In this document: piece by piece, positions 33,796 through 43,285 of the stretch
Numbering within the stretch: the stretch's first letter is position 1
Layout of the letters: every line of letters begins with the position of its first letter
NCBI RefSeq assembly: GCF_003008695.1
Contig: NZ_PXZT01000002.1
Span: 248,001 to 312,000 of the forward strand
Source of the DNA: Trichococcus alkaliphilus
GTDB taxonomy: Bacteria > Bacillota > Bacilli > Lactobacillales > Aerococcaceae
Direction of reading: 5' to 3'
Length of the DNA: 64,000 nucleotides
Notes under the pieces: generated by a model
Told to the model about the DNA's origin: nothing
Seen by the model: only the letters and a program-made list of their open reading frames with translations
Database searches by the model: none
Translations under genes and position numbers: made by a program

Positions 33796-34914
33796 ATGAC
33801 AACCCAAACAACTTTAAGCAGAACGAAAGCGCCCTTCCGCGCAGACCACGTGGGAAGCTTCTTGCGTCCCGAAAGCATCAAAAAAGCCCGCAAAGAGCTG
33901 GCTGAAGGCACAATCACGAAGGAAGCCCTGCGCGAAATCGAAAATGTTGAGATCACACGCATCGTCGACAAACAGATTGAACTTGGCTACAAAGGCATCA
34001 CGGACGGAGAATTCAGACGCTCTTATTGGCATTTCGATTTTCTTGAAAACCTCTTGGGATTTGAAGGTTACCTTGCGGCGCAAGGCAAACAATTCCACAA
34101 TGTTGTGACGAGTGCCCATAGCGTGCGCAACATCGGCAAGATCGCTTTTAATCCGGAACATCCTTTCTTTGCTGACTATGCCTTTTTGGCTGAAGCTGTG
34201 GGCGACAGGGCTGTTGCGAAAGTATCGATTCCAAGCCCGAACCAATTGATCCGCCTTGGTTTCCGCAATGAAGAAATCTATCCTACCTTGGAAGGGTACG
34301 CTGCCGACCTGCAGCAGGCATACCGCGACACGATCCTGCACTTCTACTCGTTGGGTAACCGTTACATCCAGATCGATGACACCTTCTGGGGCGACCTTTG
34401 TTCGGATAAAGCGCTGGAAATTTTCGGTTCTCAGGAAACTTACGATGAATTGAAGCGAGTCGCTACTGAAAACGTCAAAAACATCCAAATCGGGCTGCCT
34501 GAAGATTTGGTCGTCACGACGCATATCTGCCGCGGTAACTTTCGCTCGTCCTACTCGCAGGAAGGCGCTTATGAGCCTGTTGCGAAAGAACTGTTCGGCG
34601 AAACCGGCTTTGACGGCTTCTTCCTGGAATATGATACTGACCGTGCTGGTGGGTTCGAACCATTGCGCCACTACAAAGGCGACGGCCAAATCATCCTTGG
34701 TCTGATCACTTCAAAAACACCGGAATTGGAAGATATCGCCGAAGTCAAAGCGCGAATCGCCGAAGCCGCTAAATTCGTGCCTTTGGAACAATTATGCCTG
34801 AGCCCGCAATGCGGTTTCGCTTCGACTGAAGAAGGCAACAATCTGACGGAAGAACAACAATGGGCAAAATTAACTTTGGTCAAGCAGATCGCTGACGAAT
34901 TCTGGGGCGACTGA
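33796..34914 (+). CDS. MetE-like (YxjG/YxjH) methionine synthase, C-terminal-domain-only type
   Basis: 372 residues from ATG 33796 (GAAGGA upstream). It corresponds to the catalytic half of cobalamin-independent methionine synthase: FRADHVGSFLRP, TDGEFRRSYWHFDF, THICRGNFRSS with the zinc His and Cys, EYDTDRAGGFEPLRH and LCLSPQCGFAS with the second zinc Cys. It transfers a methyl group to homocysteine; the methyl donor for YxjG/H-type enzymes is not firmly settled. The Met T-box in front supports the methionine role. Confidence 0.9.
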   Translation: MTTQTTLSRTKAPFRADHVGSFLRPESIKKARKELAEGTITKEALREIENVEITRIVDKQIELGYKGITDGEFRRSYWHFDFLENLLGFEGYLAAQGKQFHNVVTSAHSVRNIGKIAFNPEHPFFADYAFLAEAVGDRAVAKVSIPSPNQLIRLGFRNEEIYPTLEGYAADLQQAYRDTILHFYSLGNRYIQIDDTFWGDLCSDKALEIFGSQETYDELKRVATENVKNIQIGLPEDLVVTTHICRGNFRSSYSQEGAYEPVAKELFGETGFDGFFLEYDTDRAGGFEPLRHYKGDGQIILGLITSKTPELEDIAEVKARIAEAAKFVPLEQLCLSPQCGFASTEEGNNLTEEQQWAKLTLVKQIADEFWGD

Positions 34915-34961
34915 TAATTAGTTGGATTGTTGGGTCGGAGCACCCAACAATCCCGACAACA

Positions 34962-35008
34962 AAAAAACGCATCACCACTCAATTTATGAGTAGCGATGCG
35001 TTTTTTTG
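34962..35008 (+). terminator. Terminator after the metE-like gene
   Basis: Stem AAAACGCATC / GATGCGTTTT with imperfect middle, T7 exit. A second hairpin TTGTTGGGT / ACCCAACAA at 34927-34951 precedes it. Confidence 0.75.
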
Positions 35009-35115
35009 CATGACATTTAGCGGGCGTTGACTGTTCACGAGAGTATCATTGTTAAGTTTCATGTGAAATTTTTCATTTACTACTTTCCAAAATTTTAATA
35101 AGCTGTCATACTATA

Positions 35116-35141
35116 TTCAGAGTATCACTGTATACTCTGAA
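35116..35141. repeat. Orphan perfect inverted repeat
   Basis: TTCAGAGTAT, six bases, ATACTCTGAA: ten-base perfect arms, operator-like, but between the converging ends of metE-like and serine hydrolase genes. The rest of the 366-bp gap holds terminators and no ORF I trust. Confidence 0.5.
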
Positions 35142-35249
35142 GTTACTGAGAGAATTTACTCTTTTTCTTTAGACCTCCGAACCGGATCGGTGAAGCTGCA
35201 ACTTCGCCGTCCACTTTCTAAAGGATATGGTCCATCAAAGGACAGCAAA

Positions 35250-35281
35250 AAAACGCCACCCAAAAAGTGGCATTTTTTTGT
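35250..35281. terminator. Terminator at the serine hydrolase end
   Basis: Stem AAACGCCAC / GTGGCaTTT with A- and T-runs. Confidence 0.7.
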
Positions 35282-36303
35282 TATTTCATTTTCCCCTCAT
35301 TGGCTTCCTTCAGATAAATTGCAATCAGCTCATCGCGGACCGCTATCCATTCGGGCCTGCGGTCTTCGAGGTGGACCCGGTTCGAAAGCAGCAGGAATGC
35401 TTTTTGCCGGTTCGGATCCAGTATCATGAAGGTGCCGGTGTAGCCGGTATGCCACAAAACAAAGTCTTTCCCCTCCTGAAACAGGTTCCACCCCAAGGAA
35501 CGCGGCTGGCCCGGAACGATTCCCCAATCCCGCAGCAAGGCTTGGACAGTCTCATTGCGCAAAATCCGTCGGCCTTCCCACTCCCCGAAATGCAGCAGCA
35601 TCTGCGAGAACCGGATCAGATCATTCATCGGTGCAAACAACCCAGCGCTCCCACAATGTCCACCCAAAACAAGCGCTTTGGGATCATGCACGCGACCGCG
35701 GATCACTCCTCTGGTCGGATGGTTTTGCGTCGGAACGCAACGCATCGGATCAATTGGCTGATAGCTGCTCTCCGTCATGGCAAGCGGACGCTTGGTGCGT
35801 TCCTCAAAGTTTTCCTCTACCGATTTCCCGGTCATCTTCTCGATGATGAAGCCTGCCAAAATCAATCCGGTGTCGGTATAGACCACTTTTTTGCCGAGAT
35901 TTTCTCCCGGCTCAAGAGCGATCAAGGCAGCCGTGAGTTCTTCGGCCGACAACGCATCGCGGTTTTTGATGTAGCCTTTCAGGTCTGATGTGTGCGTCAG
36001 CAGGTGCCGGATCGTTACCGCAGCGGAAGGGAATGCCGGCAGATACGCCTGCACCGGATCTTCGAAGCTGAATTTCCCTTCCTCATGGAGCTGGAGTAGC
36101 AGTGTCGTCGTGACGATCACCTTCGTCAAAGACGCCACATCATAGAGCATGCCCTCCCGCAAGGCTTCCCGCTCGGGCAAGATCGCCGCCGATCCGATCA
36201 GACGGGTTTCCGTTTTTTCCTTATCGATAAAGGTATAAGTCGCCCCTGGAAAAACAGCATCTTTCAGCATCTCGGCGATTTTCTTTTGGGTTTCTGGATA
36301 CAT
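35281..36303 (-). CDS. Serine hydrolase, beta-lactamase class C/EstB-like
   Basis: About 340 residues. The SxxK motif is in DVASLTKV near residue 60, the Tyr motif is YTDTG (YxN variant) and the third motif is HTGYTG (HxG in place of KTG). No signal peptide is visible, so the enzyme is likely cytoplasmic and an esterase or D-amino peptidase rather than a resistance beta-lactamase. Start ATG 36303 with GAAGG about 10 bases upstream is preferred over 36327, which has none. Physiological substrate unknown. Confidence 0.83.
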   Translation of the reverse strand: MYPETQKKIAEMLKDAVFPGATYTFIDKEKTETRLIGSAAILPEREALREGMLYDVASLTKVIVTTTLLLQLHEEGKFSFEDPVQAYLPAFPSAAVTIRHLLTHTSDLKGYIKNRDALSAEELTAALIALEPGENLGKKVVYTDTGLILAGFIIEKMTGKSVEENFEERTKRPLAMTESSYQPIDPMRCVPTQNHPTRGVIRGRVHDPKALVLGGHCGSAGLFAPMNDLIRFSQMLLHFGEWEGRRILRNETVQALLRDWGIVPGQPRSLGWNLFQEGKDFVLWHTGYTGTFMILDPNRQKAFLLLSNRVHLEDRRPEWIAVRDELIAIYLKEANEGKMK

Positions 36304-36517
36304 CAGCAAGCGCCTTCTTTCCATCATTGTAGTTGTCTATCATTATAACGCATCCAAAGCCTGATGCGCGGCACCTTTCGAACGCTTTTTACAATTTCGG
36401 AGAAGAATGGCGTGAGATTTGCGAAGCACTTTTCAATTTAAGAAAGAAACAGCTTTATCAGCGGATCATGTGTTAGAATATTGTATACTAGTGAACTTAT
36501 TGGGGGAATGTAATTCG

Positions 36518-37708
36518 ATGGGGTATTTTAAGGAGCGTCTGTATCAGCAATACGTGATATTATTCATCTTCTACTTTATGTCCATGGCGGCTTTATCATC
36601 GTTGATCACCGTCTACATGCGCGACCTGGGGAAAAGCGGGTCGGAAATTTCATTCATCCTTATCCTTTCAAACATAATCGCACTCATCATCCAAGGACTT
36701 ATCGGATATTCAAATGAAAAGTGGGGAACCCGCAAAACGGTCACCATCTATGTGTTGATTTCAGCTGTCATCAGCAGTGGGCTTTTTTTCTTCACAGGCA
36801 ACTGGCTCTTCGGGCTCGTTTATGGTTTGGCGAACGCCATCACCTTGGGACTAGCACCGCTGTTCGATGTGCTTGCGGCCAACAGCCCTTACAGATTCGG
36901 CCAAATTCGTCTCTGGGGAACAATCGGCTATGCGGCCGGGCAACAGATTTCCGGGATTATTTACGATTTTGTATCGCCGAAATCGATTTTCGTGTTCTAT
37001 CTCGCCTGTTATTTTGCAAGCATCGTGTTCCTTTATCTCTTGCCTAAACCGGAGCAAGCGGCTTCCGCTCCAGAGCATGCATCCGAGAAGCAGGAGGATA
37101 CTTCCGGAGGCAATACACTCAAGAACATCTTCCAGAACAAACTTTTCATCACCTATCTGCTTTTGGCGTTCATCATTTTCGGCACGAACACGGTCAACAC
37201 CAGTTATCTGCCGTTGCTTTTGACAGATACGGGCGCTCCAGTCGCACTTGTCAGCACGACCCTGACAGTGGCGCTGTTTGCGGAAGTCATCGCGATGGCT
37301 TTGTCGCACCGCTTCATGGACCATTTCACGAACAAGCAGCTGCTTCTGGCCATTCTGTTCCTGTCGGGGACAGAATATCTGATCAATTTCCTTTCGAGCG
37401 ACTTTCTGGTGCTTTCCATTGCGACAGTCCTGACCAAGTTTTTCGCTTCCGGTACTTTCATCATGCTGAACCTCAAGATGGTCTCCACCTTGTTGAACCG
37501 GAAACTGATCGCCACTGGAACAGCTGTGGTCGCCATGCTCTCCAGGAACATCGGCACCATCTTCTTCCAATTGATGGCCGGCCCCATCATCGACACAATC
37601 GGGCTGAATTACCTTTACCTGCTCCTTTTGGTCTTTACGGTCATCGCTGCGGTGATCGCCTTGCTGTTCAAAGTGCCGGCACAGCCGAAAGAACGACTTT
37701 TTTCTTGA
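36518..37708 (+). CDS. MFS transporter, LacY/nucleoside-permease-like (MFS_1_like)
   Basis: 396 residues from ATG 36518, with GGGGGA about 10 bases upstream; an upstream frame from a non-ATG codon is rejected. Twelve helices split by a charged central loop (about residues 180-205, EHASEKQEDTSGG). YSNEKWGTRKTV is a loop 2-3 motif variant, and RFGQIRLWGTIGYAAG in helix 5 matches the LacY/YcaD-like sugar symporter group. Substrate unknown. Confidence 0.82.
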   Translation: MGYFKERLYQQYVILFIFYFMSMAALSSLITVYMRDLGKSGSEISFILILSNIIALIIQGLIGYSNEKWGTRKTVTIYVLISAVISSGLFFFTGNWLFGLVYGLANAITLGLAPLFDVLAANSPYRFGQIRLWGTIGYAAGQQISGIIYDFVSPKSIFVFYLACYFASIVFLYLLPKPEQAASAPEHASEKQEDTSGGNTLKNIFQNKLFITYLLLAFIIFGTNTVNTSYLPLLLTDTGAPVALVSTTLTVALFAEVIAMALSHRFMDHFTNKQLLLAILFLSGTEYLINFLSSDFLVLSIATVLTKFFASGTFIMLNLKMVSTLLNRKLIATGTAVVAMLSRNIGTIFFQLMAGPIIDTIGLNYLYLLLLVFTVIAAVIALLFKVPAQPKERLFS

Positions 37709-37721
37709 TGACAGCTTTAAT

Positions 37722-37764
37722 CGCAAAACGGCCAGGGAATCCAATTTCCCCGGCCGTTTTTTTA
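37722..37764. terminator. Bidirectional terminator
   Basis: Stem AAAACGGCC-GGGAA / TTCCC-GGCCGTTTT, T7 exit, between the MFS and P-type ATPase genes. Confidence 0.85.
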
Positions 37765-37778
37765 TTTTTATACGCTAA

Positions 37779-40502
37779 TCAGTTCCTGACTCGTTTAATG
37801 ATCAGCTTCGTCGCTTCCATCAATGCGACCGAGGCCAAGGCCAATCCTGCCGCCATCCCGAAATGCACCAAACCGAAGTCGGCCGGTATCGAGAAGATGC
37901 CGCGCACCGCCGGCAGCAAAGTCGTTGCGTAGAGTGTGCTGCAGAATGCTACGGCATAGAGGACATATTTGTTCGCAAAGAAGCCTGCTCCGATGGCCGT
38001 CTGGGAATTCGAACGGGCCGGGAATGTCTGCAAAGTGCGCGCGATGATCAAGGTAGAGAAAGCCATGGCTACGCTCATCTCAGCCGAGTAGCCGCGTCCG
38101 ATGTATTGCGAAAGGATGACGGCTGCCCCGATCAGCACTCCGCGGTAGATGACCGAAACGAGAGTATCGCCAGAGAAGATTCCCTCGTTCGGATCCCTTG
38201 GTTTGCGGGACATTACGTCAGGCTCGCCCTTCTCCATCCCTAAAGCAATCGCGGGAATGGAATCATTGACCAAGTTGATGAACAGCAGCTGCAGGGCGGT
38301 GAATGGATTCACCCAATCCATCAAGAGCGCCGCGACGATTGCGATGATCGCCCCTAGATTACCCGAGAAGAGATAGGCGATGGCTTTTTTGATGTTGTCG
38401 TAGACGTTGCGGCCGACACCGACTGCGCTGACGATGGAAACGAAATTGTCGTCGGTCAACACCATCGCTGCCGCCTCTTTCGCTACATCCGTCCCACTGC
38501 CCATGGCGATGCCGATGTCCGCCTGCTTCAAAGCCGGCGCGTCATTCACCCCGTCGCCCGTCATCGCAGTGACATGGCCTTTGTTCTGCCATGCGCGGAC
38601 AATCCGGATTTTATTCTCGGGGGATACCCGGGCATAAACGGATACCCGCTCTAGGATGCCGTCCAATTCCCGATCACTGAGGTTGTCCAGCTCCTGGCCA
38701 GTCAAAGCGAGGTCCTCCTCATCCGCAATGCCGATGTCGCGGGCAATTGCGCGCGCCGTTGTTTTGTGGTCGCCGGTGATCATCACAGTCTTGATGCCGG
38801 CCTTCTTCGCTTCCTCAACCGCGGCGTATACCGCTTCGCGTGGCGGATCGATCATCGCCATAAGTCCGACCAGGATCAGATCGTGCTCCACGTTGAAATC
38901 GAGCGCCTCTTTTTCCTCCAGCGGCCTGTAGGCGAAAGCCAACACTCGCAGGGCGCGGCTTGAAAAATGTTCGTTCTGTTCCTTGATTCTTCCCAGCAGT
39001 TCCTTCGTCAACGGCGACACCTCACCGTTGATCAATATTTTGGTGCTGCGCCCAAACACGACATCAGGGCCGCCTTTAGTCAACAGCAAGCGTTCGCCGT
39101 CGATCGTATGGACCGTTGACATCAGCTTCCGTTCCGAATCGAAAGGCAACTCTGCTTCGCGGGGATAGGTTTCCCGCAGCTCGCCAAACGGCTGGTTTAT
39201 TTTGTTACTGAAGGCGACCATGGCAACTTCCGTGGGATCCCCCAATTCCTGCCCTTCAGTGTTGATGCTTGCATCGTTGGCTAAGACAGCGATCTGCATC
39301 AGTCGTTGCTCATCGAATGACCACATCCGCGGCTGATCGTTTAAGGTGCCGGATTGGCCGTTCGCCAGATAGTGGTCGACGATCGTCATCTTGTTCTGCG
39401 TCAAAGTTCCGGTCTTGTCGGTGGCGATGATGCTGGTCGATCCCAACGTTTCCACTGCTGGCAATTTGCGGATGATCGCGTTTTGCTTGGCCATCTTTTT
39501 CGTCCCTATCGAAAGGACGATCGTAACGATCGATTGTAGGGCTTCCGGGATGGCGGCAACAGCCACAGCTACAGCGAACATGAAGGCGCTCAACATGCCT
39601 GCGCCCATATCAGTTGTGCCTTCTCCCAGCATGCGGATGAACTGGATACCGAAAATGAGGCCGGAAAGCATCAGGATGCCCACGCCCAATTTTTTGCTGA
39701 AATGCTCCAGATTCTTTTGCAGCGGCGTTTGCTTGGCCAACGCATTTTCCAACAGGTTCGCTACTTTACCGATTTCCGTGTCATTGGCGATGCCTGTGAC
39801 GACGAACTCGCCGCGGCCGTATACCGTCAGCGTCCCACTGTGCACCATATTGGCGCGATCCCCTATCGGGACGGCGCCGTTGATATCCTTCACCTCTTTG
39901 TCAGCAGGAAGGGACTCCCCGGTCAGCATCCCTTCATCCACCTTCAGCGACCCGGCTTCAACCAGGCGGCCGTCCGCAGGGACATAATCGCCGGCGTCGA
40001 GGCTGACGATGTCGCCGACAACCAATTCCCTTGCCGGAATGGTCAGCCTTGCGCCAGCCCTCCTTACCTTAGCCATCGGAGCGGACAGGCTCTTCAAGGC
40101 ATCCAAAGAACCTTCTGCTTTGCGGGTCTGGATGACGCTGACGACCGCATTGATCATCAGAACAGCAAAGATAATCAAAGATTCCGCCGCATGCCCCATG
40201 ACCATCTGAATCGCGGCGACAGCCAGTAAGACCATGACCATCGCATCCTTGAAAGTCTCAACAAACAACTTCAGGACCGAATCCCGTTCTTTTGTCTCCA
40301 GTTCGTTGAATCCATGTTCTGCCTGTCTGGTTTCGACGACCTGCTGATCGAGCCCTTCCCTGGTGCTGCCAGTTTCCGCAAAGATCGTCTCCAGGCTTTT
40401 CTGGTATGCCGCCAAGGAAGCTCCCCCCGGCTTGTTCTTGTGCGGATGGCCCGCATTCCGTTTTGCTTCTAGCGTTTTTGTGCTTATTCTTTCGTTTTCC
40501 AT
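37779..40502 (-). CDS. P-type cation-exporting ATPase (P2A, Ca/Mn type)
   Basis: About 907 residues from ATG 40502 (AGGAGG seven bases upstream). In order: N-terminal cation ATPase domain, TGES (LTGESLPAD) dephosphorylation motif, helix 4 AAIPEALQ, phosphorylation site DKTGTLTQN, nucleotide-binding KGGPDVV, hinge TGDGVNDAPAL, helix 6 NLVNDSIPAIALG. These residues fit PMR1/SERCA-type pumps for Ca2+ or Mn2+. The yybP-ykoY riboswitch in its leader argues for manganese export. The leader is too well matched to be chance, so this pump probably protects against Mn excess. Confidence 0.92.
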   Translation of the reverse strand: MENERISTKTLEAKRNAGHPHKNKPGGASLAAYQKSLETIFAETGSTREGLDQQVVETRQAEHGFNELETKERDSVLKLFVETFKDAMVMVLLAVAAIQMVMGHAAESLIIFAVLMINAVVSVIQTRKAEGSLDALKSLSAPMAKVRRAGARLTIPARELVVGDIVSLDAGDYVPADGRLVEAGSLKVDEGMLTGESLPADKEVKDINGAVPIGDRANMVHSGTLTVYGRGEFVVTGIANDTEIGKVANLLENALAKQTPLQKNLEHFSKKLGVGILMLSGLIFGIQFIRMLGEGTTDMGAGMLSAFMFAVAVAVAAIPEALQSIVTIVLSIGTKKMAKQNAIIRKLPAVETLGSTSIIATDKTGTLTQNKMTIVDHYLANGQSGTLNDQPRMWSFDEQRLMQIAVLANDASINTEGQELGDPTEVAMVAFSNKINQPFGELRETYPREAELPFDSERKLMSTVHTIDGERLLLTKGGPDVVFGRSTKILINGEVSPLTKELLGRIKEQNEHFSSRALRVLAFAYRPLEEKEALDFNVEHDLILVGLMAMIDPPREAVYAAVEEAKKAGIKTVMITGDHKTTARAIARDIGIADEEDLALTGQELDNLSDRELDGILERVSVYARVSPENKIRIVRAWQNKGHVTAMTGDGVNDAPALKQADIGIAMGSGTDVAKEAAAMVLTDDNFVSIVSAVGVGRNVYDNIKKAIAYLFSGNLGAIIAIVAALLMDWVNPFTALQLLFINLVNDSIPAIALGMEKGEPDVMSRKPRDPNEGIFSGDTLVSVIYRGVLIGAAVILSQYIGRGYSAEMSVAMAFSTLIIARTLQTFPARSNSQTAIGAGFFANKYVLYAVAFCSTLYATTLLPAVRGIFSIPADFGLVHFGMAAGLALASVALMEATKLIIKRVRN

Positions 40503-40625
40503 TCGTAAGCCTCCTGTTTTGGTCATCTGTTCTCATCTATTTTTATGGTTCACCGTTGTATCGTTTTCCCCATCCTTGCATCACGTTTCTGCCGCTCTCA
40601 CCCCGCTTTCTTCCGCAATTGAGAA

Positions 40626-40682
40626 ATAAAAAAGAGACTTACGCGCTACCGTTTCTCTTAAGAAACGGTAGGCGTAAGTCTC
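40626..40682 (-). terminator. Riboswitch-coupled terminator
   Basis: Stem GAGACTTACGC-CTACCGTTTCT / AGAAACGGTAG-GCGTAAGTCTC (one bulged base) with T6 on the minus-strand exit. Its 5' arm is the 3' end of the yybP-ykoY aptamer, so ligand binding and termination are mutually exclusive. Confidence 0.88.
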
Positions 40683-40770
40683 ACTATTTAAGGCAAAGCC
40701 AGAAGGCCCTCTCGGATCTACTTATTGTTGGCATTGCCGCAGCTCGGCTGCTAGTTACTCCCCTACGGAA
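40667..40770 (-). promoter_or_regulatory. yybP-ykoY manganese riboswitch aptamer
   Basis: Read on minus: GGGGAGTAACTAGCAGCC, then GCGGCAATGCCAACA, then CTTTGCC and the hallmark 3' end GAGACTTACGCCTACC. The promoter on minus is TTGCTT, 17-bp spacer, TATAGT (40793-40821). Mn2+ binding should free the P-type ATPase transcript from the terminator. The 338-bp gap is thus fully used. Confidence 0.88.
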
Positions 40771-40840
40771 AACTTCTATTCAATTCCTATTCACTATAAA
40801 CGACAGGTCAGCAGAAAGCAAATTTGAAGCCTTGGCGTTT

Positions 40841-42079
40841 TTATTTCTTTTTGCGGATCATATCGAAGCGTTCGACCACGAAAGGAACCTTCATCTTCAC
40901 AGTCATCATGGCGTTAGGCGCACGATCGATCGCTTCGTCGTGTTCGTTCCAGATGGCTTCCACAGTCAGTATGTTGTGGCGCAGGCCTGGTCCGTAGAAT
41001 TCGATTTCGTCACCGACGCCGAAATTGTTCCGTTGTTGGATCGTAGCAATCTGCGTTTCCGGATCGTATGCCATCACTTGACCGATGAAACCGTAGCGCG
41101 GAATTTTGCGGCGCTGGCCGAAGAGCTGTTCATCCTCGGTCGGATCTTTATAGAAGAAACCGGTCGCCAATTCGCGTTGCGCTACTTTCCATAATTCATC
41201 CACCCATTCCTGCTTCAATTCGTAATGGTCCGGATCTGCGCAGTAGGCATCCACGGCTTTGCGGTAGACGTTGACTACAGTCGACACGTAGTGGATCGAT
41301 TTCATGCGCCCTTCGATTTTCAGGCTGTCGACGCCGCTCTCGATCAGATCGGGCAGGTGCTCCAGCATCGACAGATCGACGGCGCTCATGGAGAATTTTT
41401 CTTCGATGCCTTCTTCGCCGGCACCTACAGGGTTCTGTTGTCCCAACAATGGCATGTCGAACAGGCCGTATTTCCAACGGCAAGACTGCGCGCAGCCTCC
41501 GCGGTTGGCATCACGGTTCGACATGTGGTTGGAAAGGACACAACGGCCCGAGTAAGAGATGCACATCGCCCCATGGACGAAGGCCTCGATTTCGACATCG
41601 GTCTTCTCGTTCATTTCCTGAATTTCTGCCATCGATACTTCACGGGCCAACACGACGCGCTCCAAGCCTTCGTTCGCCCAAAAATTGAGCGTCTGGTAGT
41701 TGGTCGCTGATGCCTGTGTCGACAAATGGATCGGCAAGCCGGGCGCGTCGGTCACAGCGATTTCCATCAGCGCGGGATCCGAAATCAGGACCGCATCGAT
41801 GCCGATATCGCGAATCGTGCGGAAGAATTCGCCTGCGCCTTCCTCGTTGCCTTCATGGGTGACCATATTCGCTGCGACATAGATTTTCGAACCGTGGCTA
41901 TGCGCAAAAGCGGCTGCTTCCGCCATTTCCTCATAGTCGAAATTGCCTGCGCGGCTGCGCAACCCGTACGCTTCTCCGCCGATATAGACGGCGTCAGCTC
42001 CGTAGTGGATGGCTGTCTTAAATTTTTCCAATGTTCCGCCCGGGGCCAAGACCTCGGGCTTCTTTGTTATTGTTCGCAT
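40841..42079 (-). CDS. U32-family tRNA hydroxylase subunit TrhP2 (YrrO-like)
   Basis: About 412 residues from ATG 42079. U32 signature EAFVHGAMCISYSGRCVLSNH in the middle with conserved cysteines, and the 4Fe-4S-type cysteine motif GGCAQSCRW downstream; C-terminal barrel domain VMAYDPETQIATIQQRNNFGVGDEIE. Together with the upstream paralogue it is expected to form 5-hydroxyuridine at the tRNA wobble position using prephenate. Old annotations call it a collagenase-like peptidase, but no protease site is present. Confidence 0.88.
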   Translation of the reverse strand: MRTITKKPEVLAPGGTLEKFKTAIHYGADAVYIGGEAYGLRSRAGNFDYEEMAEAAAFAHSHGSKIYVAANMVTHEGNEEGAGEFFRTIRDIGIDAVLISDPALMEIAVTDAPGLPIHLSTQASATNYQTLNFWANEGLERVVLAREVSMAEIQEMNEKTDVEIEAFVHGAMCISYSGRCVLSNHMSNRDANRGGCAQSCRWKYGLFDMPLLGQQNPVGAGEEGIEEKFSMSAVDLSMLEHLPDLIESGVDSLKIEGRMKSIHYVSTVVNVYRKAVDAYCADPDHYELKQEWVDELWKVAQRELATGFFYKDPTEDEQLFGQRRKIPRYGFIGQVMAYDPETQIATIQQRNNFGVGDEIEFYGPGLRHNILTVEAIWNEHDEAIDRAPNAMMTVKMKVPFVVERFDMIRKKK

Positions 42080-42115
42080 GTGTATGTACACTCTCTTTCT
42101 TTCAGTATCAAAGTA

Positions 42116-43039
42116 TCAGACGACTTCGTTCGGGTCCTTGGAATAGAATCCGGTATCCAGCTCACGGTTGGCGGGATGCAAAGCACGCAGTTCGGCATCC
42201 AAGCGTTCCGCCAATTCATCCGTCCAGATCCCTTCCGCGAAGGCTTCACGCGCTTCCACGAACAGTTTCGCGATAGCCACAAAATTTCCTCCCGGTGTGA
42301 ACAAGCCATCCAGCATCCATTGCGAGACGCCGATAGCCGTCAGTTCGCCCAGATGGGGCATCAGATCAAGGTCATTGTTGGCGAAGATGTGCGTCCCGTT
42401 GCGGTCCTGATAGATGGAATAATGGGAATCCACTTTTTTCGGCTCCGAAATGAACAATCCGCGTTCTTTGTTCACAGCTTCCTCTTTCTCGATGAAATTG
42501 AAATAATTTTCAAGCAGGTTGCGTTTCGATTGATGGATGCAAGTGGCTCCGTACACCAATACTTCTACCGGTACCAATGCACCCGGGATCAACTTCTTCA
42601 TTTCCTCGAAAGGCACTTCACGAGCCAGCACGGAACCGACCGCTCCCCTTTTCTCCCAGAAATTGATCTGTCCGCTTGAAGTCACCATGACTTGTGCGTC
42701 ATAACGGTAAGGGATGAACAAATCCTGTTCCCGCATCACCTGCACTACGCCAGGGTCGCCCAACGTGATGCTGTCGACTTCCACTTCACGCAGGAAAGCC
42801 AAATATTCGGCCACTTGATTGATCCGATCATTATGGAAGATCGCATTCACCGCGGCACTGACCTGCGCGCCTTTCTCGTGCGCATAGGCTATGACCTCGC
42901 GCTGTTCCTCTCTGGTGAAGGAATACGGCAAACGAAGGCCGTACTCATCCTCTCCTATATATAGTATATCTACACCGCAATCCACCAATTCCTTGGCTTG
43001 CGCTACTGACTCGGCTGTTGCAATCAGCTCGATCATCAT
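42116..43039 (-). CDS. U32-family tRNA hydroxylase subunit TrhP1 (YrrN-like)
   Basis: 307 residues. Shares the fold of its downstream partner (LIATAESVAQAKELVDCGVDILYIGEDEYGLR; VLVYGATCIHQSKRNLL), but lacks the C-terminal barrel and most of the cysteine cluster, as in YrrN. Start ATG 43039 follows GGGAGG. The next gene (TrhP2) begins 37 bases downstream, one operon. In Bacillus the pair also sits together. Confidence 0.88.
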   Translation of the reverse strand: MMIELIATAESVAQAKELVDCGVDILYIGEDEYGLRLPYSFTREEQREVIAYAHEKGAQVSAAVNAIFHNDRINQVAEYLAFLREVEVDSITLGDPGVVQVMREQDLFIPYRYDAQVMVTSSGQINFWEKRGAVGSVLAREVPFEEMKKLIPGALVPVEVLVYGATCIHQSKRNLLENYFNFIEKEEAVNKERGLFISEPKKVDSHYSIYQDRNGTHIFANNDLDLMPHLGELTAIGVSQWMLDGLFTPGGNFVAIAKLFVEAREAFAEGIWTDELAERLDAELRALHPANRELDTGFYSKDPNEVV

Positions 43040-43225
43040 ACATTCCTCCCTTATTCGAGTTCCTTGATAAGATTATCACATTACTTATAAAAAGTGAATG
43101 ACTGTTTTCCCTAAGTTTTCAGAAAATTATTGTGCAGAATAGTCTCTTCTTGTTAAGGCAATCATTTTGTTTCCGCCTTGTATAAAGCTATATCAGGCTC
43201 CCCGTATTCTTTCCAGCACCAAGAA

Positions 43226-43234
43226 TGGTATAAT
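43226..43234 (+). promoter_or_regulatory. Extended -10 promoter of nnr
   Basis: TGGTATAAT with a weak ATTCTT at -35 (17-bp spacer) lies 51 bases before the nnr start. Confidence 0.6.
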
Positions 43235-43285
43235 ATCAATTGTGAAAATAGAATGACATCCACCAACCATCAGGAGGAATATTCA

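Noticed and set aside
35281-36303. Antibiotic-resistance beta-lactamase
   Set aside because: No signal peptide, and HTG replaces KTG; fits the esterase/peptidase side of the family.
40841-43039. Collagenase/protease function for the U32 pair
   Set aside because: Established knowledge on YrrN/YrrO-type proteins supports tRNA hydroxylation; no protease active site is visible.
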